DNA from: Clostridium ljungdahlii DSM 13528
GTDB lineage: Bacteria > Bacillota > Clostridia > Clostridiales > Clostridiaceae
DNA: 64,000 bases
Direction: 5' to 3'
NCBI RefSeq assembly: GCF_000143685.1
Contig: NC_014328.1
Location: forward strand, 3,782,001 to 3,846,000
In this document: in pieces, positions 9,831 to 19,138 of the stretch
Position numbering within the stretch: the first letter of the stretch is position 1
Layout: the number at the start of each line of letters is the position of its first letter
Notes under the pieces: model-generated
Told to the model about the DNA's origin: nothing
The model's input: the letters and a program-made list of their open reading frames with translations, nothing else
Database searches by the model: none
Made by a program: the position numbers and the translations under genes

Positions 9831-11396
9831 TTAAAACTTAAAATTTAATGACTTAGTAAACATTAGAATTTTAAAAGTCAAATAGAGATGAAACGCTGTG
9901 TCCACATCGTCCAGATTAATATTCATAACTTTTTCTATAGTCTTAATATGTGATGTCAAAGTATTCCGATGGATTCGCAAATCAGCAGCTGTTGCTGCTA
10001 TTCTCTTTTCGTTTTTAAGATAGGTATAAAGTACTTTCATATTATTCGTATGTTGATTATTATCATACTCAATTAAAGTAAATATAGATACATGACAAAA
10101 CTTTATTAATTCGTCTTTACTTTGGCAAATGTCCAATAGGCAGTATAAAACATACTTCTCATAAAAATAAAGGTGATCTTTCTTTGCTGTAATTATTCCA
10201 TATTCTATTGACTTTACAGATTGACGGTAGTATTCTTGCAAATTGGAAATATTGTAAAAACATCTGCTTACCCCACCGTACATATTGCTTTTTTTAAGGA
10301 AGTCTGCAAGTTTTTTTATATCATTCTGCTGAGCAGTCATTTTTGTGCTGCAACTGATAACTGCTACAACGGAATTATCATATATAATACATTTGCTCCC
10401 GCTTATAATTTGTTCAAAAATATTACATAAATATTGAACATCGACTTTTTCTATAATGTCAGATTCCGTAAATTGAATGGTCAATACATATAGATTTTCT
10501 TTCAGGTTTAAATCAAGACATTTAATTCGATCATTTATAATTTTAGAATTGATTTTTTTTCCATCAAGAATTTGGGTAATAAAGGATTCATACATATATC
10601 CATTTGAATTTTGGATAAATCTTCCTTTTTGCATTTCAGAAGAAATGATTTCACATAAAAGTTTGAAAAGTATTATGTCATTTTCGCTAAAAAGTTTTTC
10701 ATACTCTAACATGGCGATAGAACCAACAATTTTATTATCAGAAACAATCTTAGAAATAAGTCGTGCAACGTCAAAGATTTCTTTTCCAACATAAACCGGG
10801 TCAACATTTCTGCTAATAATATCAGATAGCTTCTTAGCTTCAATCATAGATATTGACTCATAGGAAAAGTATCCATTTAAGACTAAGTCATTCCAAAATA
10901 TATCGTTTACTTCAATACTGCCGCAATAAGAAAGCAGCTTAGAGCTAGAGTCAATAAGAATTATTGGATTACTAAGCAGTTTATAGGCAGTATTAATAAT
11001 ACCCTGCAGACCCTTTCCATGAATAAATGCATTAATTAATTTCTCACGCTTTAATTGGATTTTCTGCTCATTGGCGAAAACACTTTGTATCTTATTAAAG
11101 ATACAAGCCACTTCAACTTTACTCTGTATCAAAATTAAATTTAGGTTTTCCTCTTTAGAATTCACATCAAAGTGTGTATTTTCAGTTACACAAATGATAT
11201 TTACTGGTATATTTGAAGGGATACTTTTGGGAAAATCTAAAACTAAGCCAACATATAAATACTGTGGTTCAAATATTACCTGATTAATTTCCAGTAGTTT
11301 AACAGCTTGTACTAGTATTTCGTTATCTTGTGATATAAATACTTCCAGATTAAACTCTATCAATTCTTGTATGATGCTATTCAGACTCACAGCCAT
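9831..11396 (-). CDS. PucR-family transcriptional regulator
   Basis: A 521-residue regulator with the PucR/CdaR layout: a long N-terminal sensor region, a middle GGDEF-like region, and a C-terminal helix-turn-helix. The last part has NMKVLYTYLKNEKRIAATA, then HRNTLTSHIKTIEK and a following NLDDVDTAFHLYL. Such proteins usually activate purine, sugar-acid or amino-acid catabolic genes. Start: ATG at 11396 with AGAGGTG 6 bases upstream; the GTG at 11405 overlaps that site. It is divergent from the methyltransferase gene at 11744, its most likely target together with the broken binding-protein gene. Confidence 0.85.
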   Translation of the reverse strand: MAVSLNSIIQELIEFNLEVFISQDNEILVQAVKLLEINQVIFEPQYLYVGLVLDFPKSIPSNIPVNIICVTENTHFDVNSKEENLNLILIQSKVEVACIFNKIQSVFANEQKIQLKREKLINAFIHGKGLQGIINTAYKLLSNPIILIDSSSKLLSYCGSIEVNDIFWNDLVLNGYFSYESISMIEAKKLSDIISRNVDPVYVGKEIFDVARLISKIVSDNKIVGSIAMLEYEKLFSENDIILFKLLCEIISSEMQKGRFIQNSNGYMYESFITQILDGKKINSKIINDRIKCLDLNLKENLYVLTIQFTESDIIEKVDVQYLCNIFEQIISGSKCIIYDNSVVAVISCSTKMTAQQNDIKKLADFLKKSNMYGGVSRCFYNISNLQEYYRQSVKSIEYGIITAKKDHLYFYEKYVLYCLLDICQSKDELIKFCHVSIFTLIEYDNNQHTNNMKVLYTYLKNEKRIAATAADLRIHRNTLTSHIKTIEKVMNINLDDVDTAFHLYLTFKILMFTKSLNFKF

Positions 11397-11601
11397 ACTA
11401 TTCACCTCTTGATTACAATTATAGTACTTAGGGGAAAGCCTTTATTAAAAATATTATCATCATATTTGATGTATTTCAAACTTTCATAAGTTACTAATGT
11501 AAAAACTGATTTTAGCTTATAGCTATTGTTATGCCTAAACTTTTAAAAAAGGACAGTGCTTTTTGCTGAAATTTATGTATACATATTCAGCCTAATGTTC
11601 A

Positions 11602-11630
11602 TTGTAATGAAAACGTTAACTTGTTATAAT
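11602..11630 (+). promoter_or_regulatory. Promoter with embedded cre site for the 11.7-kb methyltransferase
   Basis: TTGTAA (11602-11607), a 17-bp spacer and TATAAT (11625-11630) form a promoter. The spacer holds ATGAAAACGTTAACTT (11607-11622), which fits the CcpA cre consensus WTGNAANCGNWNNCWW at every fixed position. CcpA binding here should block RNA polymerase, so carbon catabolite repression is inferred. The transcript would have a ~107-base leader in which I see nothing clear. Confidence 0.72.
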
Positions 11631-11743
11631 TATATAGCAAAGTTTATTTTTAAAAAAACCATATATGATTATATTTATAACATATGGAATAATATTTAAG
11701 ATGTAAAACATTACAAGTTTAAAATTAGCGGAGGTGAAATAAT

Positions 11744-12850
11744 ATGAAGACATCACAAGAATTATACAATGAACGTTTAACCAGAATAAAAAAAGCAATA
11801 GCACTTGAAAAACCTGATAGAACACCTGTTATTCCATATGCAGATGCTTTCCTTGCTAATGTAGCCGGTGTTAAATTATCTGATTATGTATCAAATTTGG
11901 AAATCTCAAATAAGGTTCAAATAGATGGAGCAAAAATGTTTAGATTTGACGGCTCATCTGGAACCTTTTCAAATGCAGCAATGATGGGAATGATATTTTT
12001 TTCCAATATAAAGCTTCCTGGACGTGAACTCCCTGATAATACGCTCTGGCAAGTTGATGAGCGCGAATATATGACCGTTGATGACTATGATACCATAATA
12101 GATAAAGGTTTTGAGGAATTTCAGAACAATTTTTACGCTTCAAAGATAAATGTTGATTTTCAAAAAACCCAAGAAATAATTACTAAAGCTCCTCAATTTA
12201 ACAAAAACATGCGGGATGAGGGATATCCTCTTTATTACGCAGGTACAATTTCCCATCCTGTTGATTACTTGAGTGGAGGCCGTACCATGGCAAAATTCAT
12301 GGTAGATATAAGAAGAATACCTGAAAAGGTAGAAGCAGTAATGGATATAATAACTGATGCCAATATTAAGGCAATGAAACAGAGTATTCAAAATGCTGTA
12401 GATCCTATTTCTGTATTCGTAGCTATGGGACGCGGCTGTCCTGACTTCTATAATCCTAAATTATGGGAAAGGTTTATATGGAACCCTCTTAAAAAGATAA
12501 CTTATGCCGTAATAGAAACAGGATTAACTGCAAACTTTCATATTGATGCCAATTGGCAGCGTTCTCTTGACTATTTTAAAGATTTTCCAAAAGGCACCTG
12601 TGTTTTTGAAACAGATGGAACAACTGATATTTATAAAATTAAAGAAAAATTAGGAGACCGTATGTGTATTAAAGGAGACGTACAAGCTGCAAAACTTACT
12701 CTTGGAACTCCTGATGAAATATACAATTACAGTACTCAGTTGATAAAGGATATGGGAAGAGGATTTATACTTGCTTCCGGCTGTGGTATACCCCCAAATG
12801 CAAGACCCGAGAATGTTAAAGCAATGGTGGCAGCAGCACTAGGAAAGTAA
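11744..12850 (+). CDS. Uroporphyrinogen decarboxylase-family (MtaA/CmuA-like) methyltransferase
   Basis: A 368-residue URO-D-fold protein of the group that moves methyl groups between corrinoid proteins and coenzymes, or acts in O-demethylation. N-terminal NERLTRIKKAIALEKPDRTP is the usual opening. FHIDANW (around 266) and ASGCGIPPNARPENVKAM at the C terminus supply the expected histidine and cysteine metal-ligand positions. GGAGGTG precedes the ATG by 8 bases. No corrinoid protein or MttB partner is adjacent, so substrate and role are open. It is divergent from pucR and under a cre-containing promoter, consistent with use of a secondary methylated substrate. Confidence 0.8.
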   Translation: MKTSQELYNERLTRIKKAIALEKPDRTPVIPYADAFLANVAGVKLSDYVSNLEISNKVQIDGAKMFRFDGSSGTFSNAAMMGMIFFSNIKLPGRELPDNTLWQVDEREYMTVDDYDTIIDKGFEEFQNNFYASKINVDFQKTQEIITKAPQFNKNMRDEGYPLYYAGTISHPVDYLSGGRTMAKFMVDIRRIPEKVEAVMDIITDANIKAMKQSIQNAVDPISVFVAMGRGCPDFYNPKLWERFIWNPLKKITYAVIETGLTANFHIDANWQRSLDYFKDFPKGTCVFETDGTTDIYKIKEKLGDRMCIKGDVQAAKLTLGTPDEIYNYSTQLIKDMGRGFILASGCGIPPNARPENVKAMVAAALGK

Positions 12851-12974
12851 TAAATTTGAAAACATTCATATCAACATTATTTACAAAACTTAATGGATTT
12901 CAGTTAAAAGTTTAAGTAAAAACACCCTTTTCAATATTACAATAATTCAATATATTTAAAAATTTCTTTTCGAA

Positions 12975-13016
12975 CTTATTCAGATAACTCATAATGAGCA
13001 TTCCTGAATAAGCTCT
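12975..13016. terminator. Hairpin between convergent genes
   Basis: CTTATTCAG (12975-12983) pairs with CTGAATAAG (13004-13012), followed by CTCTCTTTTTCT. It lies between the methyltransferase gene and the convergent surE gene. Confidence 0.55.
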
Positions 13017-13126
13017 CTTTTTCTGTTCTTAATATTCTTAAAATACAGCCTAATATCAACACTATTCTTTAACATATACTAAATTAAACACTTAAATTTT
13101 CTGATCTTTCAGATAACTAAGATTTA

Positions 13127-13876
13127 TTAACTAAAAATTTTATCAACCTGTTTAAGCAGTTTAAAATTAGTAAGATCATAGTGAAGTGGTGTTAAAGTAG
13201 CATAACCTTGTTTTATAAAATATCCATCTGTGTCAATAACAAGAGATTCACTCATCTTACCTTTTAGTTGAAAAGTCTTTCCCTCATCTTTGGAATCCAC
13301 CTCTATAAAATAACCAGTATATCCTCTTTCCCCAATTTTACACACTTTAATTCCTTTTTTTATCTTCATAGGCATATTTAAATTAAATACAACATCATCT
13401 TTCATGTGTCTATCTTGAAGCTTTTCCAGCACTTCTGAAACACATTTTGCTGCATCCTCATATTCTCCTTCAACTCCATCTTCAACTTCCATAGATGCAG
13501 CCAGTGAAGGTATTTTATTAATGGCAGCCTCAATAGCTGCAGAAACCGTACCGGAATACAACACGTCCAATCCAATATTCAATCCATTATTTATTCCAGA
13601 TAAAACCATATCTATATTTCCATCTACAATTTTATCTATTGCAATCTTTACACAGTCTGCAGGTGTACCAGTGACGCTGTAAGCTTTCGATTTTATTCCT
13701 TCAAGCTTCACTTGTTTTACAAATAAAGGATCTCTTACTGTTATGGAATGACTGCTGGCACTTTTTTCAACATCCGGCGCAACAATTATCACTTCATGCT
13801 TTTTTTCTAATTCTTTAGCTAATGCATATATTCCCTTTGCATTAACTCCATCGTCGTTAGTCAATAATAATTTCAT
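13127..13876 (-). CDS. surE: 5'/3'-nucleotidase SurE
   Basis: Metal-dependent nucleoside monophosphatase of the SurE family, cytosolic. The opening MKLLLTNDDG carries the metal-binding NDDG (7-10). SSHS (about 41-44), SGINNG (93-98) and SGTVSAA (108-114) are the other conserved blocks. At 249 residues it has full length. The start has TGGAGG 8 bases upstream. It is a single-gene unit here. Confidence 0.95.
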   Translation of the reverse strand: MKLLLTNDDGVNAKGIYALAKELEKKHEVIIVAPDVEKSASSHSITVRDPLFVKQVKLEGIKSKAYSVTGTPADCVKIAIDKIVDGNIDMVLSGINNGLNIGLDVLYSGTVSAAIEAAINKIPSLAASMEVEDGVEGEYEDAAKCVSEVLEKLQDRHMKDDVVFNLNMPMKIKKGIKVCKIGERGYTGYFIEVDSKDEGKTFQLKGKMSESLVIDTDGYFIKQGYATLTPLHYDLTNFKLLKQVDKIFS

Positions 13877-13992
13877 AAATTAGCCTCCACACTTATAAAT
13901 TGATCATTTAAAACTATTCTACTACAAATACAGGAAATTAAATGTAGAAATAAATAAAAAATCAACTTATATTTTTATAATTCTCCTTGAAT

Positions 13993-14290
13993 CTATAATT
14001 TTAGGATGGGCATTTTTTGCTCAAGATAGATAATATCTTGATTTCTAGCGAGAATGGATTTAAGGTGTTTATAATGAGGTACACATGCCATAGGCAAAGC
14101 TATTTCACATGCAGCTTCAAGACGTTCCCCTGAATAACTCTTACTTAATTTCAAAACTGATAATGCAGAGTTATATCCTTGTTCTTTTATGTTACACTCT
14201 TAAATATACGTTCAATAACTTCACTTGTGTGGGTAACCTATACTGCTGCCCATTGTTTCAACCGGATATCATTCATTTCTGGTTGATTAA
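13993..14290 (-). pseudogene. IS21-family IstA transposase, C-terminal fossil
   Basis: The minus strand encodes KEQGYNSALSVLKLSKSYSG, then ERLEAACEIALPM and HYKHLKSILARNQD, ending at a TAG at 13993. This matches the C terminus of IS21 transposases (their RLEAAC and YKSVKSIL blocks). Upstream, SEVIERIFKSV lies in a different frame, so there is a frameshift, and an in-frame TAG interrupts the WAAV region. The element is dead and its ends are not recognisable. Confidence 0.7.
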
Positions 14291-14501
14291 AAGCATCAGC
14301 ACAATGTGCAGAACGATAGGTATTCCAAGGAGCTTGGTTTATTATAAGAGAAAAATAATACAAATCATAGACAAATACAGGCTGGTTTCAGATTATACTA
14401 TAAAAGTAGAGAATTTAGTAAATAGAGAATTTGATAACAGAAGTGATTTAGAAATAGTAGTAAGTGATCTTACATATGTTAATGCGGCTGGAAAAAGTTG
14501 A
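14283..14501 (+). pseudogene. IS3-family transposase OrfB, internally deleted fossil
   Basis: The plus strand encodes MCRTIGIPRSLVYYKRK (the OrfB start region) joined directly to VENLVNREFDNRSDLEIVVS and DLTYVNAAGK (the beginning of the DDE core). The HTH_21 region between them is mostly missing, and the frame stops just after the DLTYV motif. It abuts the IS21 fossil on the opposite strand. The 130-codon ORF covering both is not a real gene. Confidence 0.7.
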
Positions 14502-14502
14502 G

Positions 14503-15438
14503 CTAATCATTATTAACATTTGTATATACTTTCTTAATAGACTTTATAAATAACAATGCTGGCTTGCTTAATATTGTTCCTGTTTTATATGCAATTGTGA
14601 TTTCCCATTGCAAAGGAGGAGTATCTATTTTAAAGAACATGAGATTTTTTACGTTTTCTTCTATTTTAAGTATTGATTCTGGTACAAATGTAACGCCCAT
14701 ATCAGCAGATACAAGATTTACAGCGGTCATTATATTTGATGTTTCTATAGTAGGGATAATGTTAATTCCTAGTTTGTTTAAAAAATTTTGTGAAACTTCA
14801 CGGAGAAGTTGCCCTTCCTTTAGCATAAAAAATGGTTCATCTTTAAATTGTAGAAAGTCTTTCTGGCTCATAAAATTTATTCTTTTATTCACATCATAGT
14901 CTAATTTTTTTAATAGTGGATTATGATAGTTTACAGTAAAAAGGATATGTTCAAATGCAAGATGTTCAAAAATAATGTTATGGTGACTGTTAGGTGACTG
15001 TAAAATACAAAAATCTACTTTGTTTTGTTTCAGCAATGAGAACATATATTGATGGGATCCTTCTTGTAATTCAATATCTATTTTAGGGTATTTTTTTTTA
15101 AAATTGGGAAATACGATTGGTAGTAAGATAGAGGATCTCCATACTGTAATACCTAATGTCACTCTCCCACTGACTGAATTTTTAACATCTGAAAAATCTT
15201 GTTGTAATTTTTTATTTCGTTTAATAACATCTTGAATGTATTGCATGAATAATTCGCCTGCAGGAGTAAGTTTTAATGGGTGAGAAGCTCTTGTAAATAG
15301 CTCAGTGCCTGCATTTTCCTCAAGCTTTTTTAAATATTTGCTAAGTGAAGGCTGAGAAACATATAATTTAGATGCAGCCTTTGAAATATTTCCTTCTTTA
15401 ACAATTGTAAGAAAGTACTCATAATTTTTTAATAGCAT
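14503..15438 (-). CDS. LysR-family transcriptional regulator
   Basis: A 311-residue regulator. The N-terminal winged helix (1-60) includes GNISKAASKLYVSQPSLSKY. The effector-binding domain (about 90-300) has the LysR core GRVTLGITVW and ADMGVTFVPES. It is divergent from the 2-hydroxyacid dehydrogenase operon, which it most likely controls. A small molecule from that pathway would be the co-inducer. Its ribosome-binding region is built from repeats of GGAGAGGAGT (15442-15468), giving several overlapping Shine-Dalgarno sequences. Confidence 0.92.
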   Translation of the reverse strand: MLLKNYEYFLTIVKEGNISKAASKLYVSQPSLSKYLKKLEENAGTELFTRASHPLKLTPAGELFMQYIQDVIKRNKKLQQDFSDVKNSVSGRVTLGITVWRSSILLPIVFPNFKKKYPKIDIELQEGSHQYMFSLLKQNKVDFCILQSPNSHHNIIFEHLAFEHILFTVNYHNPLLKKLDYDVNKRINFMSQKDFLQFKDEPFFMLKEGQLLREVSQNFLNKLGINIIPTIETSNIMTAVNLVSADMGVTFVPESILKIEENVKNLMFFKIDTPPLQWEITIAYKTGTILSKPALLFIKSIKKVYTNVNND

Positions 15439-15441
15439 ATC

Positions 15442-15573
15442 TTCTCTCCACTCCTCTCCACTCCTCTCTATGTCAAACTGTATACGTTTTTATCTACATA
15501 AATTAATAATATACCTTTTTCTCTCTGCATGTCAAACTTTATTCCTTTTTGTCTATACAATTAATATAATAAT
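15442..15573 (-). promoter_or_regulatory. lysR promoter region with two sets of direct repeats
   Basis: CTCTCCACTC-type 10-mers are repeated in tandem at 15442-15468. A ~45-bp unit beginning TGTCAAACT recurs with a 60-bp period (about 15471-15515 and 15531-15573). On the minus strand the second unit supplies TTGACA and, 16 bp on, TATATT as a likely lysR promoter. Confidence 0.5.
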
Positions 15574-15636
15574 AGATATTTTACAAAGTTTCTATATGTT
15601 AATATAATTTAATTAAGGTTTAGCACTGGATATCAT

Positions 15637-15650
15637 GTGATGGCCATCAC
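15637..15650. promoter_or_regulatory. Palindromic operator candidate for LysR
   Basis: GTGATGGCCATCAC is a perfect 14-bp palindrome in the divergent region, 48 bp before the dehydrogenase start. It contains a T-N11-A spacing typical of LysR sites. Confidence 0.55.
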
Positions 15651-15697
15651 CTTTACAATGCATAATCTATATGTAAACATATACAGGAGGTAATATT

Positions 15698-16717
15698 ATG
15701 TGGAATGCTGTCATAGTAGATAGAGATTATGGAAGTGTTAGTCTTGAAAATCAAAATTACATTAAGAAACAATATTTTCAAAATGGAATTAATTTAAGAT
15801 TAGAGCACTATAACACTTCTGAGGAAATTATTAATGGATGTCAAGATGCAGATGTTATCCTGGGTACAGGCAATCCGCCAATTACAAAAGATGTTATAGA
15901 AAATCTTCCAAAACTAAAACTAGTTCAACGATTTGGAATTGGTGTAAATTCCATAGATTTGGAGACGGCAACCAAAAAGGGAGTAATAGTACAATTTATG
16001 CCAGGATTTTGTATAAAGGAGCTTTCCATTCATGCTGCTGCACTCATTCTTAATTTGATTAGAAATGTAGGATTTTATGATAGAGGTATTCGAAAAGGTG
16101 AATGGAGAAAAGCAGCGGGTTATGTACCTAGGAACCTTGAGGAAATGACTGTAGGTATTTTTGGCTTTGGGGCTTCAGGGAGACTTTTGTATCAAATCTT
16201 TAAAAAAGGATTTGGGTCGAAGGTAATTGTATGTGATCCATTTATTGATAAGAGTATTCAAAATAGTATGGACGTAACTGTTGTATCATTTGAAGAAATG
16301 TTAAAAAATTCTGATATTATTTCAATTCATGCACCATTAACTCCAGAAACACGTCATATTTTTGATTATAAAGCTTTTAAACAAATGAAAAATACTTCAA
16401 TGATTATCAATGTTTCAAGAGGAGGGCTTATCAATCAGCAGGATTTAGAAAAGGCACTAGCAGATGGAGAAATTCGTTATGCAGGTTTAGATGTTTTTGA
16501 AAAAGAACCATTGTCACCAAATAGTCCATTAATTAGTAATGAAAACGTTGCATTAACATGTCATAGTGCGTTTTATGGTGAGAATGCTCAGAAAAATCAA
16601 ATTAAACTTGCCATTGAACTTGTTGATTGTGTATTGAACAAGAAAAGTGTGAAAAGAAAATATGTAGCTAACAAAGATGTTTTAAATAAGTTTGAAGATT
16701 TGAATATCATAAAATAA
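15698..16717 (+). CDS. D-isomer-specific 2-hydroxyacid dehydrogenase (CtBP-like)
   Basis: NAD-dependent oxidoreductase interconverting a 2-hydroxy acid and a 2-oxo acid in the cytosol. The Rossmann motif GFGASG lies at 156-161. Asp180 at the end of the second strand favours NAD over NADP. The catalytic set is Arg241 (NVSRGG), Glu270 (FEKEPL) and His289 (CHSAFYG). Length (339) is normal. AGGAGG precedes the ATG. It is the first gene of a run with an RraA-type aldolase, an MFS carrier and an amidohydrolase. The sequence does not identify the substrate. Confidence 0.9.
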   Translation: MWNAVIVDRDYGSVSLENQNYIKKQYFQNGINLRLEHYNTSEEIINGCQDADVILGTGNPPITKDVIENLPKLKLVQRFGIGVNSIDLETATKKGVIVQFMPGFCIKELSIHAAALILNLIRNVGFYDRGIRKGEWRKAAGYVPRNLEEMTVGIFGFGASGRLLYQIFKKGFGSKVIVCDPFIDKSIQNSMDVTVVSFEEMLKNSDIISIHAPLTPETRHIFDYKAFKQMKNTSMIINVSRGGLINQQDLEKALADGEIRYAGLDVFEKEPLSPNSPLISNENVALTCHSAFYGENAQKNQIKLAIELVDCVLNKKSVKRKYVANKDVLNKFEDLNIIK

Positions 16718-16749
16718 ATATTTTAATAAAATAATAGGAGGACAATAAT

Positions 16750-17427
16750 ATGTCAAATATTGGTTGCAAAATAATTAGTGATTTTAAACGTCCAGATAAG
16801 TCTTTAGTTGAGGGATTTAGGAATATACCTGTTGCAAATATTGATGATTGTATGAACAGAACAGCAGCTGTACATTACGATATTAAACCAGTCAATAAAG
16901 CAAAGTTACTAGGTACTGCATTCACTGTTAAAGTAGCACAAGGCGATAATTTGATGTTTCATAAAGCCATGGATATGGCTCAAGAAGGTGATGTAGTCGT
17001 TATAGATGCTGGAGGAGACACTTCACGTGCAATATTTGGTGAATTAATGATCAATTATTGTAAAGTTAGAAAACTTGCAGGTGTTATTGTTGATGGGTGT
17101 ATTAGAGATTATGATGAAATATCAAAATTGGATTTTCCCGTTTATGCTAAAGGCACTACACCTAACGGACCTTATAAAAATGGCCCTGGAGAGATTAATA
17201 CCACAATCAGTTTTGGAGGACAAGTTGTACATCCTGGAGATATCATTATCGGGGATGGAGATGGAATCATAATTGTTAAACCAAGTGAAGCTGAAGAACT
17301 TGTTAATAAGGCTAAAAAAGTTGTAGTAAAAGAAGAAGGAATTATGGACATTATAATGAAAGAAGGAACATATATTAGGCCTTGGGTTGATTCTAAACTA
17401 AAAGAAATTGGTTGTGAATATTTATAA
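16750..17427 (+). CDS. RraA-family protein (HMG/CHA aldolase-like)
   Basis: A 225-residue member of the RraA/MenG-like superfamily. Metal-dependent members cleave 4-hydroxy-4-methyl-2-oxoglutarate or decarboxylate oxaloacetate, giving pyruvate; others bind RNase E. RKLAGVIVDGCIRDYDEI (107-124) holds the Arg119-Asp120 pair used by the aldolases, and GDGDGI closes the domain. Firmicutes lack classical RNase E, and the neighbours are catabolic, so an aldolase role fits better. It is 32 bp behind the dehydrogenase with AGGAGG at its start. Confidence 0.85.
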   Translation: MSNIGCKIISDFKRPDKSLVEGFRNIPVANIDDCMNRTAAVHYDIKPVNKAKLLGTAFTVKVAQGDNLMFHKAMDMAQEGDVVVIDAGGDTSRAIFGELMINYCKVRKLAGVIVDGCIRDYDEISKLDFPVYAKGTTPNGPYKNGPGEINTTISFGGQVVHPGDIIIGDGDGIIIVKPSEAEELVNKAKKVVVKEEGIMDIIMKEGTYIRPWVDSKLKEIGCEYL

Positions 17428-17463
17428 AATTTTAAATTAATTTTAATAATAATATAAAATTAA

Positions 17464-17496
17464 TAGAAAACATTCTTTTTAGAAGAATGTTTTCTA
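17464..17496 (+). terminator. Perfect 14-bp hairpin after the RraA gene
   Basis: TAGAAAACATTCTT and AAGAATGTTTTCTA enclose a 5-base loop. There is no T run after it, so it may act as a partial terminator or an RNA-stabilising structure separating the first two genes from the transporter. Confidence 0.55.
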
Positions 17497-17570
17497 TAAT
17501 ACATTTATCTTATCAATGTAAACAATTTCATTAAAAATAAATTCTTTTTTGTAGACTAATTAAAATTTAA

Positions 17571-17586
17571 TTAATAACGTTATTAA
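17571..17586. promoter_or_regulatory. Palindromic operator candidate before the MFS gene
   Basis: TTAATAACGTTATTAA is a perfect 16-bp palindrome with a central CG, as in LacI-type sites, about 100 bp upstream of the transporter start. The binding protein is unknown. Confidence 0.4.
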
Positions 17587-17685
17587 TTTTGATTTTTGCA
17601 AAAGGTAAAGGCTTTAAATATAATAAAACAAATAAATATGTCTTTAAAATTCAGAATTTATAGAAAAAATAGGAGGTAATTTGAA

Positions 17686-19005
17686 TTGAAGAAAGGAAGA
17701 TATCGTTATTTTATTATTTTCATGGTACTGGCTATTATGACAATAAATTATATAGACAGAGGAGCTCTTTCTTATGGACAAGCAGATATTATTAAAGAAT
17801 ATGGACTAAATGCACAATCATGGGGAGCAGTTATGGGATACTTTGGATATGGTTATGCTGTTGGTGGATTATTTGGCGGCTTCCTAGCAGATAAAAAAGG
17901 TCCTAAATTTACTTGGATTGTATTTGGTTCTATTTGGTCTGTTTTTGAGATGTTAACAGCCTTTGCTGGAGATATTGGAATTACAGTATTCGGCGGATCG
18001 GCTCTTGCAGGTTTCTTTGTAGTTCGAGTATTATTTGGTCTTGCTGAAGGTCCTTCATTTGTTTCTATGAGCCGTACTATGGCAAACTGGGTTGCACCAA
18101 AGGAAAGAACATTTTGTTCCTCTTTAACTCTTATTGGTACTCCACTAGGTTCAGTAATAACGGCTCCTATAGCAGTTACAATTATTTCACTAACTAATTG
18201 GAAAGTTATGTTAGTGACAATGGGATTGTTAGGACTTGTTTGGGCTTCAATTTTTAGTAGGGTTTTTACGAGTTTACCAGAAGATAATCCTAGAATATCA
18301 AAAGAGGAACTTGCCGAAATAAGATATAATACCGATCTTAAAACTAAAGATAATGTTTCACAAGATAAAATTCACTGGTTTGATTTTTTTAAAAATCCAT
18401 CATTGATTTGTAATACGGTTGGTTTCTTTGCTTGCAGTTACATCATTTTTTTATTACTAACATGGACACCAAAGTATCTCCAGGATGTATATCATTTTAA
18501 ATTAACATCTCTATGGTATTTAGGAATGATACCATGGATTGGTCCTATTTTTACTACAGTACTTGGCGGAAAAATTTCAGATTATATTCGAATGAGAACT
18601 GGAAATCTTAGATTTGCTAGAAATAGTGTATCGGTTATATCATTACTTCTATCTTCTATATGTTTTTTATTAATTCCTAAAATGGGAAGCGCAATGCAGG
18701 TTTTACTTTTAATGGCTTTAGGAAATTCTGCAGCTCTAGCAGCTAACTCCATATATTGGAGTAATCTTATAGACATTGAACCATCAAAAACAGGTACATT
18801 TAGTGGAATTATGCATTTTTTAGGACAAACATCTGCATTTATAGCTCCAACTTTAACAGGAACTCTAGTAAAAAATTATGGATATTCAGCAGCGTTTATC
18901 ATAGCAGGAATTATCTGTGCTGTTGGTATGGTTTGTATGTTCTTTGTAAAATTTAAAAATGTGGAAATTGACAACGGTCAAGTGGAAAAAAATTTTTCTG
19001 CATAA
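17686..19005 (+). CDS. MFS transporter (anion:cation symporter-like)
   Basis: A 439-residue, 12-helix carrier. The N-terminal INYIDRGALSYGQADI and the loop GFLADKKGPKFTWIVFGS are typical of the ACS group, which takes up hexuronates, glucarate, galactonate and other organic anions. The start is TTG at 17686 with AGGAGG 9 bases upstream. Its place between an aldolase gene and an amidohydrolase gene suggests it imports the substrate of that pathway. Substrate is not deducible from sequence. Confidence 0.87.
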   Translation: MKKGRYRYFIIFMVLAIMTINYIDRGALSYGQADIIKEYGLNAQSWGAVMGYFGYGYAVGGLFGGFLADKKGPKFTWIVFGSIWSVFEMLTAFAGDIGITVFGGSALAGFFVVRVLFGLAEGPSFVSMSRTMANWVAPKERTFCSSLTLIGTPLGSVITAPIAVTIISLTNWKVMLVTMGLLGLVWASIFSRVFTSLPEDNPRISKEELAEIRYNTDLKTKDNVSQDKIHWFDFFKNPSLICNTVGFFACSYIIFLLLTWTPKYLQDVYHFKLTSLWYLGMIPWIGPIFTTVLGGKISDYIRMRTGNLRFARNSVSVISLLLSSICFLLIPKMGSAMQVLLLMALGNSAALAANSIYWSNLIDIEPSKTGTFSGIMHFLGQTSAFIAPTLTGTLVKNYGYSAAFIIAGIICAVGMVCMFFVKFKNVEIDNGQVEKNFSA

Positions 19006-19034
19006 ATTAAAAAATATGTATAATTTAATTAAGA

Positions 19035-19050
19035 TGAAAACGATTTTCCA
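19035..19050. promoter_or_regulatory. cre-like palindrome between transporter and amidohydrolase
   Basis: TGAAAACGATTTTCCA resembles a cre site but has one extra base in the right half, so the match is imperfect. It lies in the 133-bp gap before the amidohydrolase gene. Confidence 0.35.
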
Positions 19051-19138
19051 CATGCAAAGAAGCTTCAATATTGTGTAAAATCCTTATAAAAACAAGATAC
19101 ATTAGTTAAAAATATAATGCATTAGGAGGAAAGCAAAT

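Noticed and set aside
14109..14501. 130-codon plus-strand ORF as one gene
   Set aside because: Its first half is the antisense of an IS21 istA remnant and only its second half is an IS3 OrfB remnant.
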